DNA of 64,000 bases. Source: Cymodocea nodosa. Lineage: Eukaryota > Streptophyta > Magnoliopsida > Alismatales > Cymodoceaceae. The notes under the pieces were generated by a model. It saw only the letters and a program-made list of their open reading frames with translations. It did no database searches and was not told where the DNA came from. Every line of letters begins with the position of its first letter. Position 1 is the first letter of the stretch. Positions 32,598-44,754 of the stretch are shown one piece after another. Made by a program: the position numbers and the translations under genes. Where the stretch lies: positions 7,708,001 through 7,772,000 of the forward strand of contig CM072335.1 in assembly GCA_036874045.1 (NCBI GenBank), given 5' to 3'.

Positions 32598-32891
32598 GGG
32601 TAAACTATAGGATTCTCATACTCGGCTTTATTATACTAAGGATAATTCATTTGTTGTTCATGGGATCTAACCATCTGCAAACGTCTCAGTTTCAAACAGT
32701 TAGAAATGTCGTGCCATTCAGAATTATAGAATTCACATATGCTAACTACAGGTTTCAGAAATCTTTGAGCATAAGCATATGCCATATTCTCAATCATAAA
32801 AGAAAACACACGACACTCTAGCTATTAAAACGAAACAACTCTAACAGTTGCTTATATTAATTCAATTCCTCGACAACGGCGCCATAAAAAT
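32598..32891 (-). repeat. 294-bp direct repeat flanking Copia A, right copy, with gypsy primer-binding site
   Basis: Starts GGGTAAACTATAGG directly after the Copia LTR and ends at the gypsy 5' LTR boundary. The primer-binding site TGGCGCCGTTGTCG (minus, 32,884-32,871) matches the tRNA-Asp type used by Athila elements. See the left copy at 23,706-23,999. Confidence 0.88.
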
Positions 32892-34467
32892 TGTTTGGTT
32901 ACCCAGCACGACACTAGAAAACTTGTTTGGATCTCCAACAACGCACCAGAAAAACTTGGATTTGTTAACTTCTGCTTTTACTTAGTTAATTTATCTTTAT
33001 GCCTATTCTTTTTTTTTTATATAGAAGTAAACAAACAACCTTTAATACAAGTTAGATATTAATTCCAATTTGAATTTTAACTACAAGTGCACAGTGTCTA
33101 TAGTATTGGTGTGCAAGTACAAGTCGATCCCACAGAGAATTGCTTAAGAATTGAGAACTGTTTCTTTTGTTAACAATCAAATTTATATCTTCAATAAGCC
33201 CTCCATTGAGTTATGGCTAACTCAACGGACTAACCTCGTGGACTTACGTTAACTCCACCAGCCCGTCTTTTCCTTTTAATACTGCTATTTACAAAGGAAT
33301 TCGGCCAACCATTGGGCGGTTCCATAGATTGTAAATAACATCAATTAAGCTCTTTAATGTTAGTAAACACTAGATTTATCATTAAGCAATACTAACATTC
33401 AGATAATTCAAACAGTAACCATTAAAATCTTTAAGTCTTTTGAATGAACTAATTTCAGTAAACTGTAAAACTAAAACAAACATTAAACAATCACAACACT
33501 AACAAAAATAACATTAATCACGATACAACACAAACAATACAACACTCAAATACAAAATACAAACACAGGCAAATTGTTTTTGGTATTTTTGTTTTAATAT
33601 GAACATGGAAATGGGCGAAAGGTGAAATGTAAAGTAATCTTAATCGACAGTAAATACTTCTGTCATTACATACGACGCGATTACACCATTGAAAATTAAA
33701 CCACTTACAATTCTGTCTCTTCTCCCTATAGAATCATGAGTCTAGAATTGCAAGATGATCTCCTCTTACAGATACTTACAGATAACTCACTGATATATAA
33801 CTTAAGTAAATCTACCAGATCTCAACATGTGTTAGCAACAGTTTAATAATAAAAGAAACATTTCAGAGAGTTACAGGTCTAACTATCCGATGCTCAACTG
33901 CATTTCGGATAGTTAGAGATAACTTTCTGAAAATCCACTTAAGTCAATTTCCTAGAACATGATACGTGTCCACAGCTATTTTATAAATAAAAGGAGATTT
34001 TGGAGAGTTACACATATAACTAACCGATGCCCAACTGCAATTTCGGATAGTTATAGATAACTCACTGAAAGTTCACTTAAGTCATGCGTTATGGTTTCGA
34101 CACATGTACTTCAGGAAATAATAAACTATTCTTTTAAAACATAATTTTTCGGCAGTTTAAAACATAACTATCCGATACATGTCCGGTATGTTAAACATAA
34201 TTGTCCGAAAAATGTTCGGTATGCCAAACATAACTGTCCGAAATATCAAAAAATTCGGATACTTAAGAATTTCATAGCTTGTAACTTACCGACAGTTCAA
34301 AAATGTACTAAATTAACATTAATTCCCCCAAATTAAGTAGATTCTTTAATTAAAGCTTATAACAGTGCAATTATAAAATAATGGCTTAATTCTCATATGA
34401 TAAGCTAAATATTATGTAATTAACCATCATTTAACTGTTAATAATATGTAATTTTTCATTCTAAACA
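32892..34467 (-). repeat. Inner gypsy 5' LTR (1,576 bp)
   Basis: Ends TGTTTGGTTACC and TCATTCTAAACA as in the 3' LTR, but about 0.66 kb of the middle is missing. Followed on the right by the target duplication GTATG. Confidence 0.88.
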
Positions 34468-34811
34468 GTATGTAGGGCATATTCATTAGAATGACTGAAG
34501 ATTTTTTAGAAATATTTATGGATGATTTTACTATTTATGGAAATTCATATGAAGTATGTTTAAACAATTTAGACCAAGTATTAAAATAGTGCAATTATAA
34601 AATAATGGCTTAATTCTCATATGATAAGCTAAATATTATGCAATTAACCATCATTTAACTGTTAATAATATGCAATTTTTCATTCTAAACAGTATGTAGG
34701 GCATATTCATTAGAATGACTGAAGATTTTTTAGAAATATTTATGGATGATTTTACTATTTATGGAAATTCATATGAAGTATGTTTAAACAATTTAGACCA
34801 AGTATTAAAAC
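34364..34811. repeat. 224-bp tandem duplication across the LTR/target junction
   Basis: Unit 34,364-34,587 is repeated at 34,588-34,811 with few differences. It contains the last ~104 bases of the inner gypsy LTR plus ~120 bases of the outer gypsy RT (FLEIFMDDFTIYGNS). It therefore arose after the nested insertion. Confidence 0.9.
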
Positions 34812-35164
34812 GCTGTGTGGAAAAAAGTCTAGTTCTAAATTGGGAAAAATGTCACTTCATGGTTAAATAAGGAATAGTCTTGGGACATGTTTTAAAGAAA
34901 TGGTTGGAAGTAGATAAAGCTAAAATAGAAGTAATTTCTAATCTACCAGAACCTAAATCATTAAAAGATATTAGATCATTTCTAGGACATGCTGGATTTT
35001 ATAGAAGATTTATTAAAGACTTTAGCAAAAAAGCTAGACCGTTAACTAATCTATTAAAAGATGTTCCATTCAACTTTGATAAAAATTGCAAAGAAGCATT
35101 TTTCAAGCTTAAAACTAGCTTAATTTCAACTCCTATAATACAATCACCTGATTGGAGCCATCCA

Positions 35165-35530
35165 TATGAATTAATGTGTGATGCATCTGATTTTGCTGTA
35201 GGAGCAGTGTTGGGACATAAGATAGAAAAATCTCCTAGAGTGATTCATTATGCAAGTAAAACCTTAAATGATGCTCAAGTTAATTACACAACTACTGAAA
35301 AAGAGTTGTTAGCTGTTGTGTTTGCCTTAGAAAAGTTTAGATCATATCTGATTAGAGCTAAAGTGATAGTATGCATGGATCATTCAGCTTTAAAACACCT
35401 AATAGCAAAGAAAGAGATTAAACCTAGATTGATCTGATGGATATTATTATTACAAGAATTTGATCTAGAAATTAAAGATAAAAAAGGTTGTGAGAATGTA
35501 GTGGCAGATCATTTATCAAAATTACAAATA
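35165..35530 (+). pseudogene. Outer gypsy RNase H domain
   Basis: [49 protein letters not shown] and [11 protein letters not shown] are visible, ending with VADHLSKL. It is close to the inner gypsy copy (20.62-20.99 kb) and in the opposite orientation. Fossil. Confidence 0.85.
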
Positions 35531-35784
35531 GAAAAATCAAACATTGAAATTAAGGATAATTTTCTTGATGAACAATTAATGACCATTAACACAATGTCTT
35601 GGTATGCAGACATAGTTAATTACTTAGTTACTAGCTTAACACCTAAGGATTGGAATAAACAGGATAAGAAATTGTTCCTTTCAAGAGTAAAATATTACTA
35701 TTGGGAAGACCTATACTTATTTAAGAAATGTCCTGATCTAGTTTTAAAGAGGTGTGTTCCAGAAACTGAATATTATAGCATATT

Positions 35785-36930
35785 GTCTTTCTGTCATGAC
35801 CAAGCTTGTGGAGGGCATTTTGGTTCAGGGAAAACTACTGCAAATATTCTGCAATGTGGGTTTTATTGGCCAACACTATTTAAAGATGCTCATAAATATT
35901 ACTTAAGTTGTTTAAGATGTCAACAAATAGGAAGAATATCAAAGAGGAATATGATGCCTCTTAATCCTATTGTTGAAGTTGAAATCTTTGATGTGTGGGG
36001 AATAGATTTTATGGGTCCATTTCCTATGTCTAATCAATTTAATTACATATTGTTGGGGGTGGATTATGTATCTAAATGGATAGAAGCTATTCCTACAAAA
36101 ATTAATGACAACAAAGTGGTAATACAATTTATAAGAACCAATATATTTGCCAGATTTAGAATACCTAAAGCTATTATCAGTGATAGAGGAACTCATTTCT
36201 GTAATAGAAGTTTTGAAGTCTTAATGAAGAAATATGGAGTAAACCACAAAATTGCAACATCATATCATCCGCAAACAAGTGGACAAGTAGAAAGTGCAAA
36301 CAAACAAATTAAGTTAATCTTAGAAAAAGTAGTAAATCCTACTAGAACAGATTGGGCTAATAGATTGATAGATGCACTTTGGGCTTATAGAATTGCTTAT
36401 AAGACAAGCTTAGGTATGTCACCTTTTAGGCTAGTATATGGAAAAAGTTGTCATTTACCAGCTGAAATAGAACATAAAGTTTATTGGGCATTAAAAACTT
36501 TGAACACTAATTTAAATCAAGCTACTGAAAATAGGAAAATACAATTGATTGAATTAGAAGAATTTAGGAATGAAGCTTATTCGAAAACTATAAGAGAAAA
36601 AGAGAAAATGAAGTTCTAGTGTGACAGGAAAATTATTCCAAAAACCTTTGAAATAGGACAAAAAGTATATCTTTACATGACTAGAGTCCATAACCATCTA
36701 GGAAAATTAAGATCTAGGTGGGTAGGACCTTACATAGTTTGAAATATTTATTCCTATAGAGCTATTGAAATTGAAAATCCTAAAAATCAGAATATATTTA
36801 AAGTAAATCCTAAAAATCAGAATATATTTAAAGTAAATGGACAAAGACTTAGACCTATTTTGAAAATACCAAAAAGTCTTCTTGGAATTATAGAAGAAGT
36901 AAGAGTAGAGGACTACTCGAGCTTTACTTA
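35785..36930 (+). pseudogene. Outer gypsy integrase
   Basis: [20 protein letters not shown] with LSCLRCQQ (H-H-C-C), [23 protein letters not shown] and GQVESANKQ (D-D-E), then [20 protein letters not shown]. The C-terminal part runs to about 36.93 kb. Fossil. Confidence 0.88.
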
Positions 36931-37007
36931 GTAAAAAAAAAAAAAACTTATTTAAAACATAGTCACGATTCAACCGAAAGGAATTATCGATTTTACCGAA
37001 ACATATT

Positions 37008-38663
37008 TTCAAAGAGGGGAGTGAATTATGTTTTTAACATTTTCGAATATAATTGAAATTTAAAACTCAAAAACAAGTTGAGACACTGTTTTCATAAAAT
37101 CATTTTTATTCAAGGTTCCAATTACAATATATAATTCAATTCTCCTCAGAAATTGTAGATGCAATTATATATCGATATCATGTTTCATCTATACAATTTC
37201 ATAACTACAAATAGAGAAAACTAATTTGCAGAATTTAAAATATTTCTCCCTGTTTGAGATCTTTTTTCTTCTTCTTCTCTTTCTTCTTCAACAATTCTTC
37301 AGTGACGAAGATCTTGTCTTTCTCTACTTCACCGAATTTGCTTTCTTCTGATATTTTAAATCTTCAGTGACATAAATTTGACCTTTTCTGCTTCACTGAA
37401 TTTTCTTTCATCTGATACTTCAAATCTTTAGTGACATATATCTTACCTTTTTCTGCTTCACTGAATTTTCTTCCATCTGATACTTCAAATCTTCAGTGAT
37501 ATATATCTTACCTTTTTCTACTTCACTGAATTTTCTTCCACCTATGAGCTTTTCCCTGAAGAGGTGTTTTTGATCCCTGAAAAGATTTTTCTTTTGGTGT
37601 GTAGGGATAACTGATCAACGAGAACTCTATGCCTTTTATAATGTATCTTCATTCCATGCATATCCTCCATGTTTAATCACTACCAGTTTTCCACTTCTTC
37701 ACGTCTTTTCTTTTTCCTTCATCGAAATACACACGTTCTGACCCACGTTTACATTTCAAATTTTCTTTAATCATTACTCCTAGATCTCTGAAAAATTTCC
37801 TGCAAAATAAACTTTCTCGTCCAAAATTTTTCATCAAGTATAATAAGAAGTCGTTACTTTAATGTTAACTAAACGAGTAACACAAGTAGATATATAACTT
37901 AACGTTTCTAACTTAACGAGTTCCTCATGTGCCAACTCACGTGACAAGTACTATAGCTAACTCAACGAACTAAGTCTGTAGTGTTACGCTAACTCAATGA
38001 ACCATCTCCGTTGTGTTACAGATAACACAACGAACCAGTAATAAACAAATGTTTTTATAATGAGAATTTTACCACGTGCAAAATAACAACTTATGTTTAT
38101 AATGCTAACCTAACGCGTTGTCTTAGTGTTCAATATAGCAACACAACATGTTTAGTTATGTTAACTTAATGAGTTAAACATGTGCACCTCACGTGATACA
38201 ATATAGCATTCATAACTTATAATTTCACCACATATACAACACTAACTTAACGAGTTTGTCTCTTTTTTTACTCCCTAACTTAACAAGTTCTCACATGACC
38301 TATTTTAACCTTTAAGCCTCTTACTTAACGAGTTCTCACGTAACTTCTATACGAACAAAACTCTAACTTAACGAGTTGTCTTAACGTACACTGTTCATGA
38401 TATAGAAAATATAACTTTAAAACATATCATGCTTTTGAATAAAAACACACGTTAACTTAACGTTTAGTTAAATGAGAAATTAATACAACGAAATGACTAA
38501 TTATTAACTTAGTATAATTTCAGATCCAATACAAATAAGTATTTATATCAATAAGCTTTTTCTGTATTAATTGATGATTTTAATTTCTTTTCACAAGCAA
38601 TAGTAATTGAGCAAATATGATTATTTTCATTCAGCACACATCATCAAAACAAAATACTCAACA
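37008..38663 (-). repeat. Copia B 3' LTR
   Basis: Right end is ATACTCAACA (TG...CA on the element strand). The left end starts within GAGGGGAGTGAATTATG, so the terminal 25 bases or so are missing. It is rich in AACTTAACGAGTT-type arms and CACGTG-like boxes (about 37,850-38,470), and contains a short repeat of ATCTTCAGTGAYRTA (about 37,300-37,510, about 60-bp period). Confidence 0.85.
37300..37545. repeat. Short tandem repeat, about 60-65-bp unit, in the Copia B LTR
   Basis: CTTCAGTGAC...CTTTYTCTRCTTCACYGAAT...CTTCYATCTGATAYTTYAAAT recurs about four times. The plus-strand LTR (about 59,640-59,790) has fewer units, so copy number varies between LTRs. Confidence 0.7.
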
Positions 38664-38682
38664 ATCTCCTCCTTTTTGATGA
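38664..38682 (-). other. Polypurine tract of Copia B
   Basis: The minus strand reads CATCAAAAAGGAGGAGAT directly before the LTR start TGTTGAG. The inverted copy has AAAAAGGGGGAGAT at 58,506-58,519. Confidence 0.82.
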
Positions 38683-39205
38683 TGACAAAACCATATTAAA
38701 TCAATTATGAAATATATTTAACTCAACAAAGCACCTTTGTTGGGTTAACTTTTAATTCAATAGACAAGTTTGTTGACTTAAGTTCACTTAAGCTTATTTC
38801 TATTGTTTGTGTAAATTTCACCTCTCATAAATAAAACTTTCAGATGTCAATAATTACATAAGTATCATTTCTCCTCATTTCATTATATAATTTAATAACC
38901 ATATAATTTTCTTTTAGATTACATTATCATCTGTAAGATTACAATAACCATATAAATATCATCTCCCTTTATAATATATGCAATTAAAATTATAATCATC
39001 TTCTTTTATAACATTTCTCCCCCTTTTTATCATTAATCAAAAAGATAATTACACAGAATATATATAGTAAGAGATATAGTTACAACAACGCTTTCTGTAA
39101 ACAATAATAAGAAATGTAAACATTTATAGAAAAATGTATTGTTCAATGAATCATACAATGAATACAAACATTACATTTTGTATTCAGATACAAGCAAGTA
39201 GACAG
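38683..39205 (-). other. Noncoding 3' region of Copia B between the extra ORF and the polypurine tract
   Basis: AT-rich with AACTCAACAAAG/GTTGGGTTAAC arms near 38,728-38,750 and a second purine-rich run near 39,008-39,035 on the element strand. The inverted copy at 57,990-58,505 is closely similar. No ORF. Confidence 0.55.
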
Positions 39206-41466
39206 TTATGTATTCTTCCTAAGTATATCACTTATAGCATTACATATTTTATCTCCTAGATGCCTAATATCATTTCTGATGTCGTTAAGCACATGATCTA
39301 GGTCAAGAGGTAGTTGGGTTTGCTGTTCTGATTGAACTGAATAACTTGGCTGTTGTGGTTGTATATGGTCTGTACAATTAGGTTGTTGTTGTTGTCGTTG
39401 AGGTTGATGCATGGCCTGGAATTTTTCCAAATCATTTACACTAAAAGCTCTCGTGCCTTTAGTTTTAGAGGGCCAGTCGAATAAATTCAATTGGCTTGCA
39501 AGGAGTCTACTTACAACATCACCATAAAATAACTTTGAACTCATATGCTGTAGTTGAGAAGTGAAAACAGCAAACCAATTGATTTGAATTCTATTTAGTA
39601 GACCATAAGTTGCATATAAACAACTTCTGCTAACTTCCATATTGTGTCCGACTCTCTGAAATAAATTGACATGCAATATATTTGCAATAAACCTTACCTC
39701 TGCATTTAGATTTTCCATGAGTCTCATTTCAGTATATACATCTAAAACTTTTGATAAAGACTGAATGTTCCATTCCAGTTGTCTAATCATGTCAAATCTG
39801 TTTATAACAACAACACCTTCATTCTTTAATCCCAAAACTTCAAAAATTAATTCAAAAGACAATATTAACTCCTGTTTATTTATTTGAGATTTTAGTATAT
39901 TTTCATTCTTGACCAGATTGCTATAAAAAGCTGTAATAAGCTCTGTTTATTGCTTCCATTTCATTCCAACTGGCAAGAATTGAATGAGGCATTGATAATC
40001 AAATAGATCTCTTATTTTCATCAAATTTCTGAATTTTATTGGACGAGCATGTAGAATCTGACATGTAATCAAATTATTGTATTTCTGCACTGCTTCCTCA
40101 GATCAAAAATGAATTGAATTACCTTGAATTTGAAATATTGTACACAAAGAAGGTAACACCTGAAGCCGTGATTCACAGTTTAATTCATCTTTAGGAACTT
40201 TTTCAAAATGAATGTCATGTTGTTCCTCTATGAAAATATTTTCTTGAAGCTACGTATGTACACTTGATTCTTTAGCTTCAACAGTGTAAGGAACATCTTC
40301 ATTATGCTCAACATTCATCTATTCAATCTCTATAGAATCATTAGAGTTCAATTTTTCCATAAATTCTACAGCCAGTGTATCTGTCTGTAATTGATCATTT
40401 TGTTCAATAGATATTTCCATTAATACATGTTGTGAATTCTTAAACTCTACTTCTGTAGATTTTGAAGAAGGCTAGTTGACGTTTAGCTCTTCTAGAGTCT
40501 TAACTTTTTCAATATCTGCTACTCCAGACAATTTAGCCTTTGAACTAGTTACTGCCTTAACATTGTCAATTATATCTGCAATAACTTGTTCAATGCCAGT
40601 TGCCTGATGTTCTGATTTTTCAATTTTTGCATCATCAGGACTTGAAATAATAGAAAAACTTGAGCTCATATTTAACTTGCATTTGTTCTCAAGTTTTCTA
40701 GCAAGGGAAAATAAAGTCTCATTATCTTCATTAGTTTCAGTATGCTTAGAACTGATGAGTTTATCAGATGCACTATAAGGTACAATGTCTAGACATACAT
40801 TGTCCTTTGGAAATAAATGCTCATCTGATTGTCCTTTTCTAGTAGACTTTGTTTACTTAGACATAATTTTTCTGATTTTCCTTCTATAAAATTTTTGTTT
40901 CTCCTCTTCAAGTATTGTTATTTTCTTTTCAAATTGCTCCATAAAAGTTTTCTGCTTTAATTCTTCAAAAGCACTTTCTATTACTATAGCCTTTTGAAGA
41001 CTGTCAACTTTTCTTTTATTTATAGCAATATTTGATTCTACTTGTTTTGAATACAAAGGAGTAGGGATAGCTGATTCATATTCTTCCTCAAATGCATGTA
41101 GTCATGTACCGTTTATAGGTATTTGAGGAATTCTAGTTGATGTACCTACACCTTTTTCCAAATATTTTGTATATTATTCTAAAAATGCAATTTCAGCACA
41201 TTTCATTCTGTATTCTCTATCATATTTACTTTGAATACCCATGTATGTAATATTTGCATCAGTATTTTGAAGCGCTTGTCTAACTTCATCTAGTATACTT
41301 TGAGGAAAGAAGTATTCACTGTAAATTTGTGCTAACCTTTTGTCCACTCGAAGTTTTTTCTTGAACCAAGTGCATGGAACTTCATCAGTATCTATTTCTT
41401 TTCCTTTTGCATCTCCTTTGCTTTTGCCTTTTCCTCTGCCACGACTTTTGTAGAACTAGGAGACCA
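39206..41466 (-). pseudogene. Extra 3' ORF of Copia B (Transposase_32/Athila-ORF-like)
   Basis: The region begins with a Lys/Arg/Gly-rich leader (KSRGRGKGKSKGDAKGKE), passes through Glu/Lys- and Ser/Thr-rich sequence, and ends in a conserved domain: RFDMIRQLEWNIQSL, NAEVRFIANILHVNLFQRVG, LYATYGLLNRIQINWFAVF. A Gln/Pro tail and LDHVLNDIRNDIRHLGDKI follow. The domain resembles the Transposase_32-type proteins found 3' of pol in Athila and SIRE-like plant elements (from memory). The inverted copy (56.9-58.0 kb), the gypsy ORF at 48.9-49.4 kb and a diverged copy at 60.5-62.5 kb are relatives. No catalytic motif of a true transposase is visible; the function is unknown. Fossil with several breaks. 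Confidence 0.68.
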
Positions 41467-41980
41467 TCGTCATAGGTTGTAATAGCAACAAGCGGGAAAG
41501 ATTTTCAGACAAATGTTTACAAATAACCTAAGTGCCCGTGTAATAAGTGTTTAAATAGGGTTTTTTAGGCGAATAACTCAATGTGTATAAGTCAGGTTTG
41601 GATTTTAAATGAATATTGAATATAGTTTATTCAGTCAAGGTACCCGAAATATTCAAGTATAACTCATTGAGTTAACTAACCTAAGGAGTAAAATGCTATC
41701 TAGAGGTAGTTTTACACGTTACCTTATATAACATAACATTCAGTTAGTACACTTTACTAAAAATCAAGTTTTGGATGCTTCCTTCCGAAGACAACACACA
41801 TGCTACACTTAACATTATCTTGAGAACATTGTAAACTTTTCTAACATTCTTTTCTTATGAATCTAAAATAGTTTGTTTGTCTTTTTAAATTGTTTCATCA
41901 AGATCTTAAGAGGACTTAAATTCAGATTAACTAAGATTTGTATTCTGAATTATATTAATCTGTTTTGGACATTGTTAATC
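41467..41980 (-). other. AT-rich spacer in Copia B
   Basis: Contains AACTCATTGAGTTAACTAAC and related arms (about 41,660-41,690) but no coding signal or recognised feature. Confidence 0.4.
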
Positions 41981-42990
41981 CTCCCCCTACAAATATACTT
42001 CTTATATATTCAATAACATACAAAATATACTTGTATAACAATAGATGTTAAGTATAACTATACTTTTAAATTTTCTTTTTAGAAACTTCCGTTATCTTGA
42101 TTTTATCAAAAATGATTTCCAGAATCAATTCCTACTGTATATGAATCAAAACACAACTTTGAACTCAATATGATTAATTCAAGGAGAATAAAAGAATGTA
42201 TCTCAAATAAACGTTTTCAAAAGTACTAATATTAATTCAATAAATCAGTAGTCATATTGGTAGAAACTATATTCGATTCAAAGATATCTGTAATTAATGA
42301 AACAACTTTTTCTTTTCAAAACAGTAAATATTGATAATTTTCTTTAAAAGTTAGTTTAAAAAGCTTGAATCATACAAGAGCTTTTTAATGTACCCGTGTA
42401 ATGAGCTTTCAGTCAACAATCCCAGATCTGATTAGGACCTTAGGTTGCCAGATTTAAAGAATCCTTTTTTAGGACAACAATCCTTACATACCAACCTGCT
42501 CAAGTATAAAAGGCTCGTGATCAAACTAATCAATAAACTCTCAAAGATTTTTACTTTGTAAGCACTTTTCATTTTAAGCACAGTATATATGTATTCCATT
42601 AATACAGATGTAATAAAACACAAATCTCATACAATTTTTACTTCTATGATTTTACTGAAAATATAAATCAGTTTCAATAAGCTTATACTTTTGATTAATA
42701 GTTTAAGATGATTTACATATAAATTATTCTACAAGTTTAATCAATCAAGTCAAATTTATGCATGATCATATGCACTTTCCTTGATTCAAATAAAACACTT
42801 AATCAAAATTTCAGAATTTCAGAAGTATTTAATGTTTTTCATTTACACTTCCACTTAAAATCGTGAAAACCATTAAAATTGATAAACTACTTAAAATCAA
42901 TAAGATACTACTATGATTTTACAATAAATACATAGTATCTTAAGCAGCAGTTTAGATATTACTTAGATATTTATGATAAGTATATAATAT
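41980..42990 (-). other. Gypsy-like conserved noncoding block inside Copia B
   Basis: Parallels the gypsy 3' region 12,740-13,840. The strongest match (about 42,355-42,545) shares TTTTTAATGTACCC, GTCAACAATCCCAGATCTGAT, TTAGGTTGCCAGATTT, ACAACAATCCTTACATAC and GGCTCGTGATCAAA with the gypsy copy. It lies between RNase H and the extra ORF. It may have come from a gypsy element by recombination or be a remnant of an old insertion. Confidence 0.72.
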
Positions 42991-43044
42991 CTATGAGGTG
43001 AACAACATCATCAATAATATTTATCTTTTTGTGGAGTCTAAGCA

Positions 43045-44600
43045 TTTTACACATCACATAGCCTACAAATACCCAAATTTAATCTTATGTTGCAGAATGT
43101 ATTTTCGTCTAGAGGTTTTGTAAATATATAAGCTAATTGATTTTTACTAGACACAAATCCTATTTTAATTTTTCCTTTAATTACGTTATCTCTTAGAAAA
43201 TGATGTCTAACCTCTATATTCTTTGCCCTAAAATGTAATACAGGATTTTTGGAAAGATTTATTGCTGAACTACTATCACAATAAATCTCAGTTGTATCAT
43301 AAGATAATTCAAAATCTTCTAAAATTTGCCTTATCCATAGAATCTGAGTGCAGCACAGTGCAGCAGCAACATATTCAGCTTCTATAGTAGAAAGTGCTAC
43401 ACAGTTTTGCTTTTTACTAAACCATGACACCAAATTATTTCCCAATAATTGACATGTGCCACTAGTACTCTTTCTATCAGATTTAGATCTTGTGTAATCA
43501 GCATTAGTATATCCTATAAGATCTATTAAACTACCCTTAGAATAATACAGTCTGAAATTTTTAGTTCCTTGTATATATCTAAATATTCTTTTAACAGCAC
43601 TTGAGTGTGATTCTTTAGGATTAGATTGAAATCTAGCACAAGCACACACAGCAAACATAATATCAAGTCTACTAGCTGACAAATAAAGTAAAGAACCAAT
43701 CATACTTCTGTATTTTCTTTGATCTATTGATTTTCCTATGTCATTAATATCTAACTTTAAAGAAGTACTCATAGGAGTTCCTCGAATCCTTGTATCGTTA
43801 AAATTCAATTTCTTAAGCATTTCATTTGCTTATTTTTCCTGATTTAAAAATATATCTTTATCAATTTACTTAATTTGAAGTCCTAGAAAATATGAAAGTT
43901 CTCCTATCATACTCATTTCAAACTGACTAGTCATCTCTTCAGAAAATATTTTTATCAGTTTATCAAAGGTTACTCCAAAGATTATATCATCCACATATAT
44001 TTGAACAACAATCTGATCTTTACCATCTCTATTGATAAATAAAGTATGATCCACTTTTCCCATGATATAACCTTATTATATTAAAAAAGTAGATAATCTT
44101 TCATACCATGGTCTAGGTGCTTGCTTCAAACCATATAAGGTTTTCTTCAATTTATACACAAAGTCAAGATTTTTAATATCTTCAAATCCAGGTGGTTGTT
44201 TTACATAGACTTCTTCATTAATTACACCATTTAGAAATGCACTCCTTACATCCATTTGATATAATTTAAAATCCATATAACAAGCATAGGCCAATAATAT
44301 TCTAATACTTTCTAACCTAGCCATAGGAGCAAATGTTTCATCATAATCTAGTCCTTCTTCCTATGTATACCCTTGTGCAACTAATCTAGCTTTGTTTCTT
44401 ATAACTTGACCAGTTTCATTAGTTTTGTTTCTAAAGATCCACTTTGTACCTATTATGGACTGATTTTCTAGTGGAGAGACTAATTCCCAAATATCATTTC
44501 TGATGAAATGATTTAGTTCTTCTTGCATTGCCACTATCCAATTTTCATCAGATAATGTTTCTTCTATATTCTTTGGTTCTACCATATAAACAAACATACA
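43045..44600 (-). pseudogene. Copia B reverse transcriptase and RNase H
   Basis: RT has NDIWELVSPLENQSIIGTKW, KARLVAQGYT, MDVRSAFLNGVINEEVYVKQ, YGLKQAPRPWYERL and VQIYVDDIIFG. RNase H has KYRSMIGSLLYLSASRLDIM, KSTSGTCQLLGNNLVSWFSK, TIEAEYVAAALCCTQILW and HHFLRDNVIKGKIK. Typical Ty1/copia; fossil. Confidence 0.88.
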
Positions 44601-44754
44601 TATACTACTTAAATTTACTAAAGCTCTAGTTTTAACTCCCTCATTAATATTACCAATGACTTAAGTAATGGGATGTGATGAAGAATAACGCCAATTTCTC
44701 TGATTTTCCTCAATATTCTCATCAGCATTTGAAAGTCCATCACTTTCATCATTA

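Larger units (their letters stand above)
10339..34467 (-). mobile_element. Inner Athila-like gypsy element with F-box cargo, carrying a nested Copia, fossil
   Basis: A minus-strand Ty3/gypsy element bounded by LTRs 32,892-34,467 (5') and 10,339-12,592 (3') and by a GTATG target duplication. From 5' to 3' (right to left) it holds: a primer-binding site like tRNA-Asp (TGGCGCCGTTG), a small Zn-finger ORF region, linker, protease, RT, RNase H, integrase, an extra ORF, a spacer, gag, an F-box ORF, a long 3' region, the polypurine tract and the LTR. A Copia element (24,000-32,597) sits near its 5' end. LTR differences counted over about 115 bases come to about 7 percent, which under a commonly used plant rate would be a few million years. 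It looks nearly complete in parts but is broken about ten times. Confidence 0.88.
34468..36983 (+). mobile_element. Outer Athila-like gypsy element, right half (RT C-half, RNase H, integrase), fossil
   Basis: Continues the RT interrupted at 10,338, after the GTATG duplication. It carries RT palm/thumb (about 34,470-35,100), RNase H and integrase, and ends near 36,983. There a Copia B 3' LTR in the opposite orientation begins after a short AT-rich join. The 3' LTR of this gypsy is not present. Several breaks. Confidence 0.88.
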
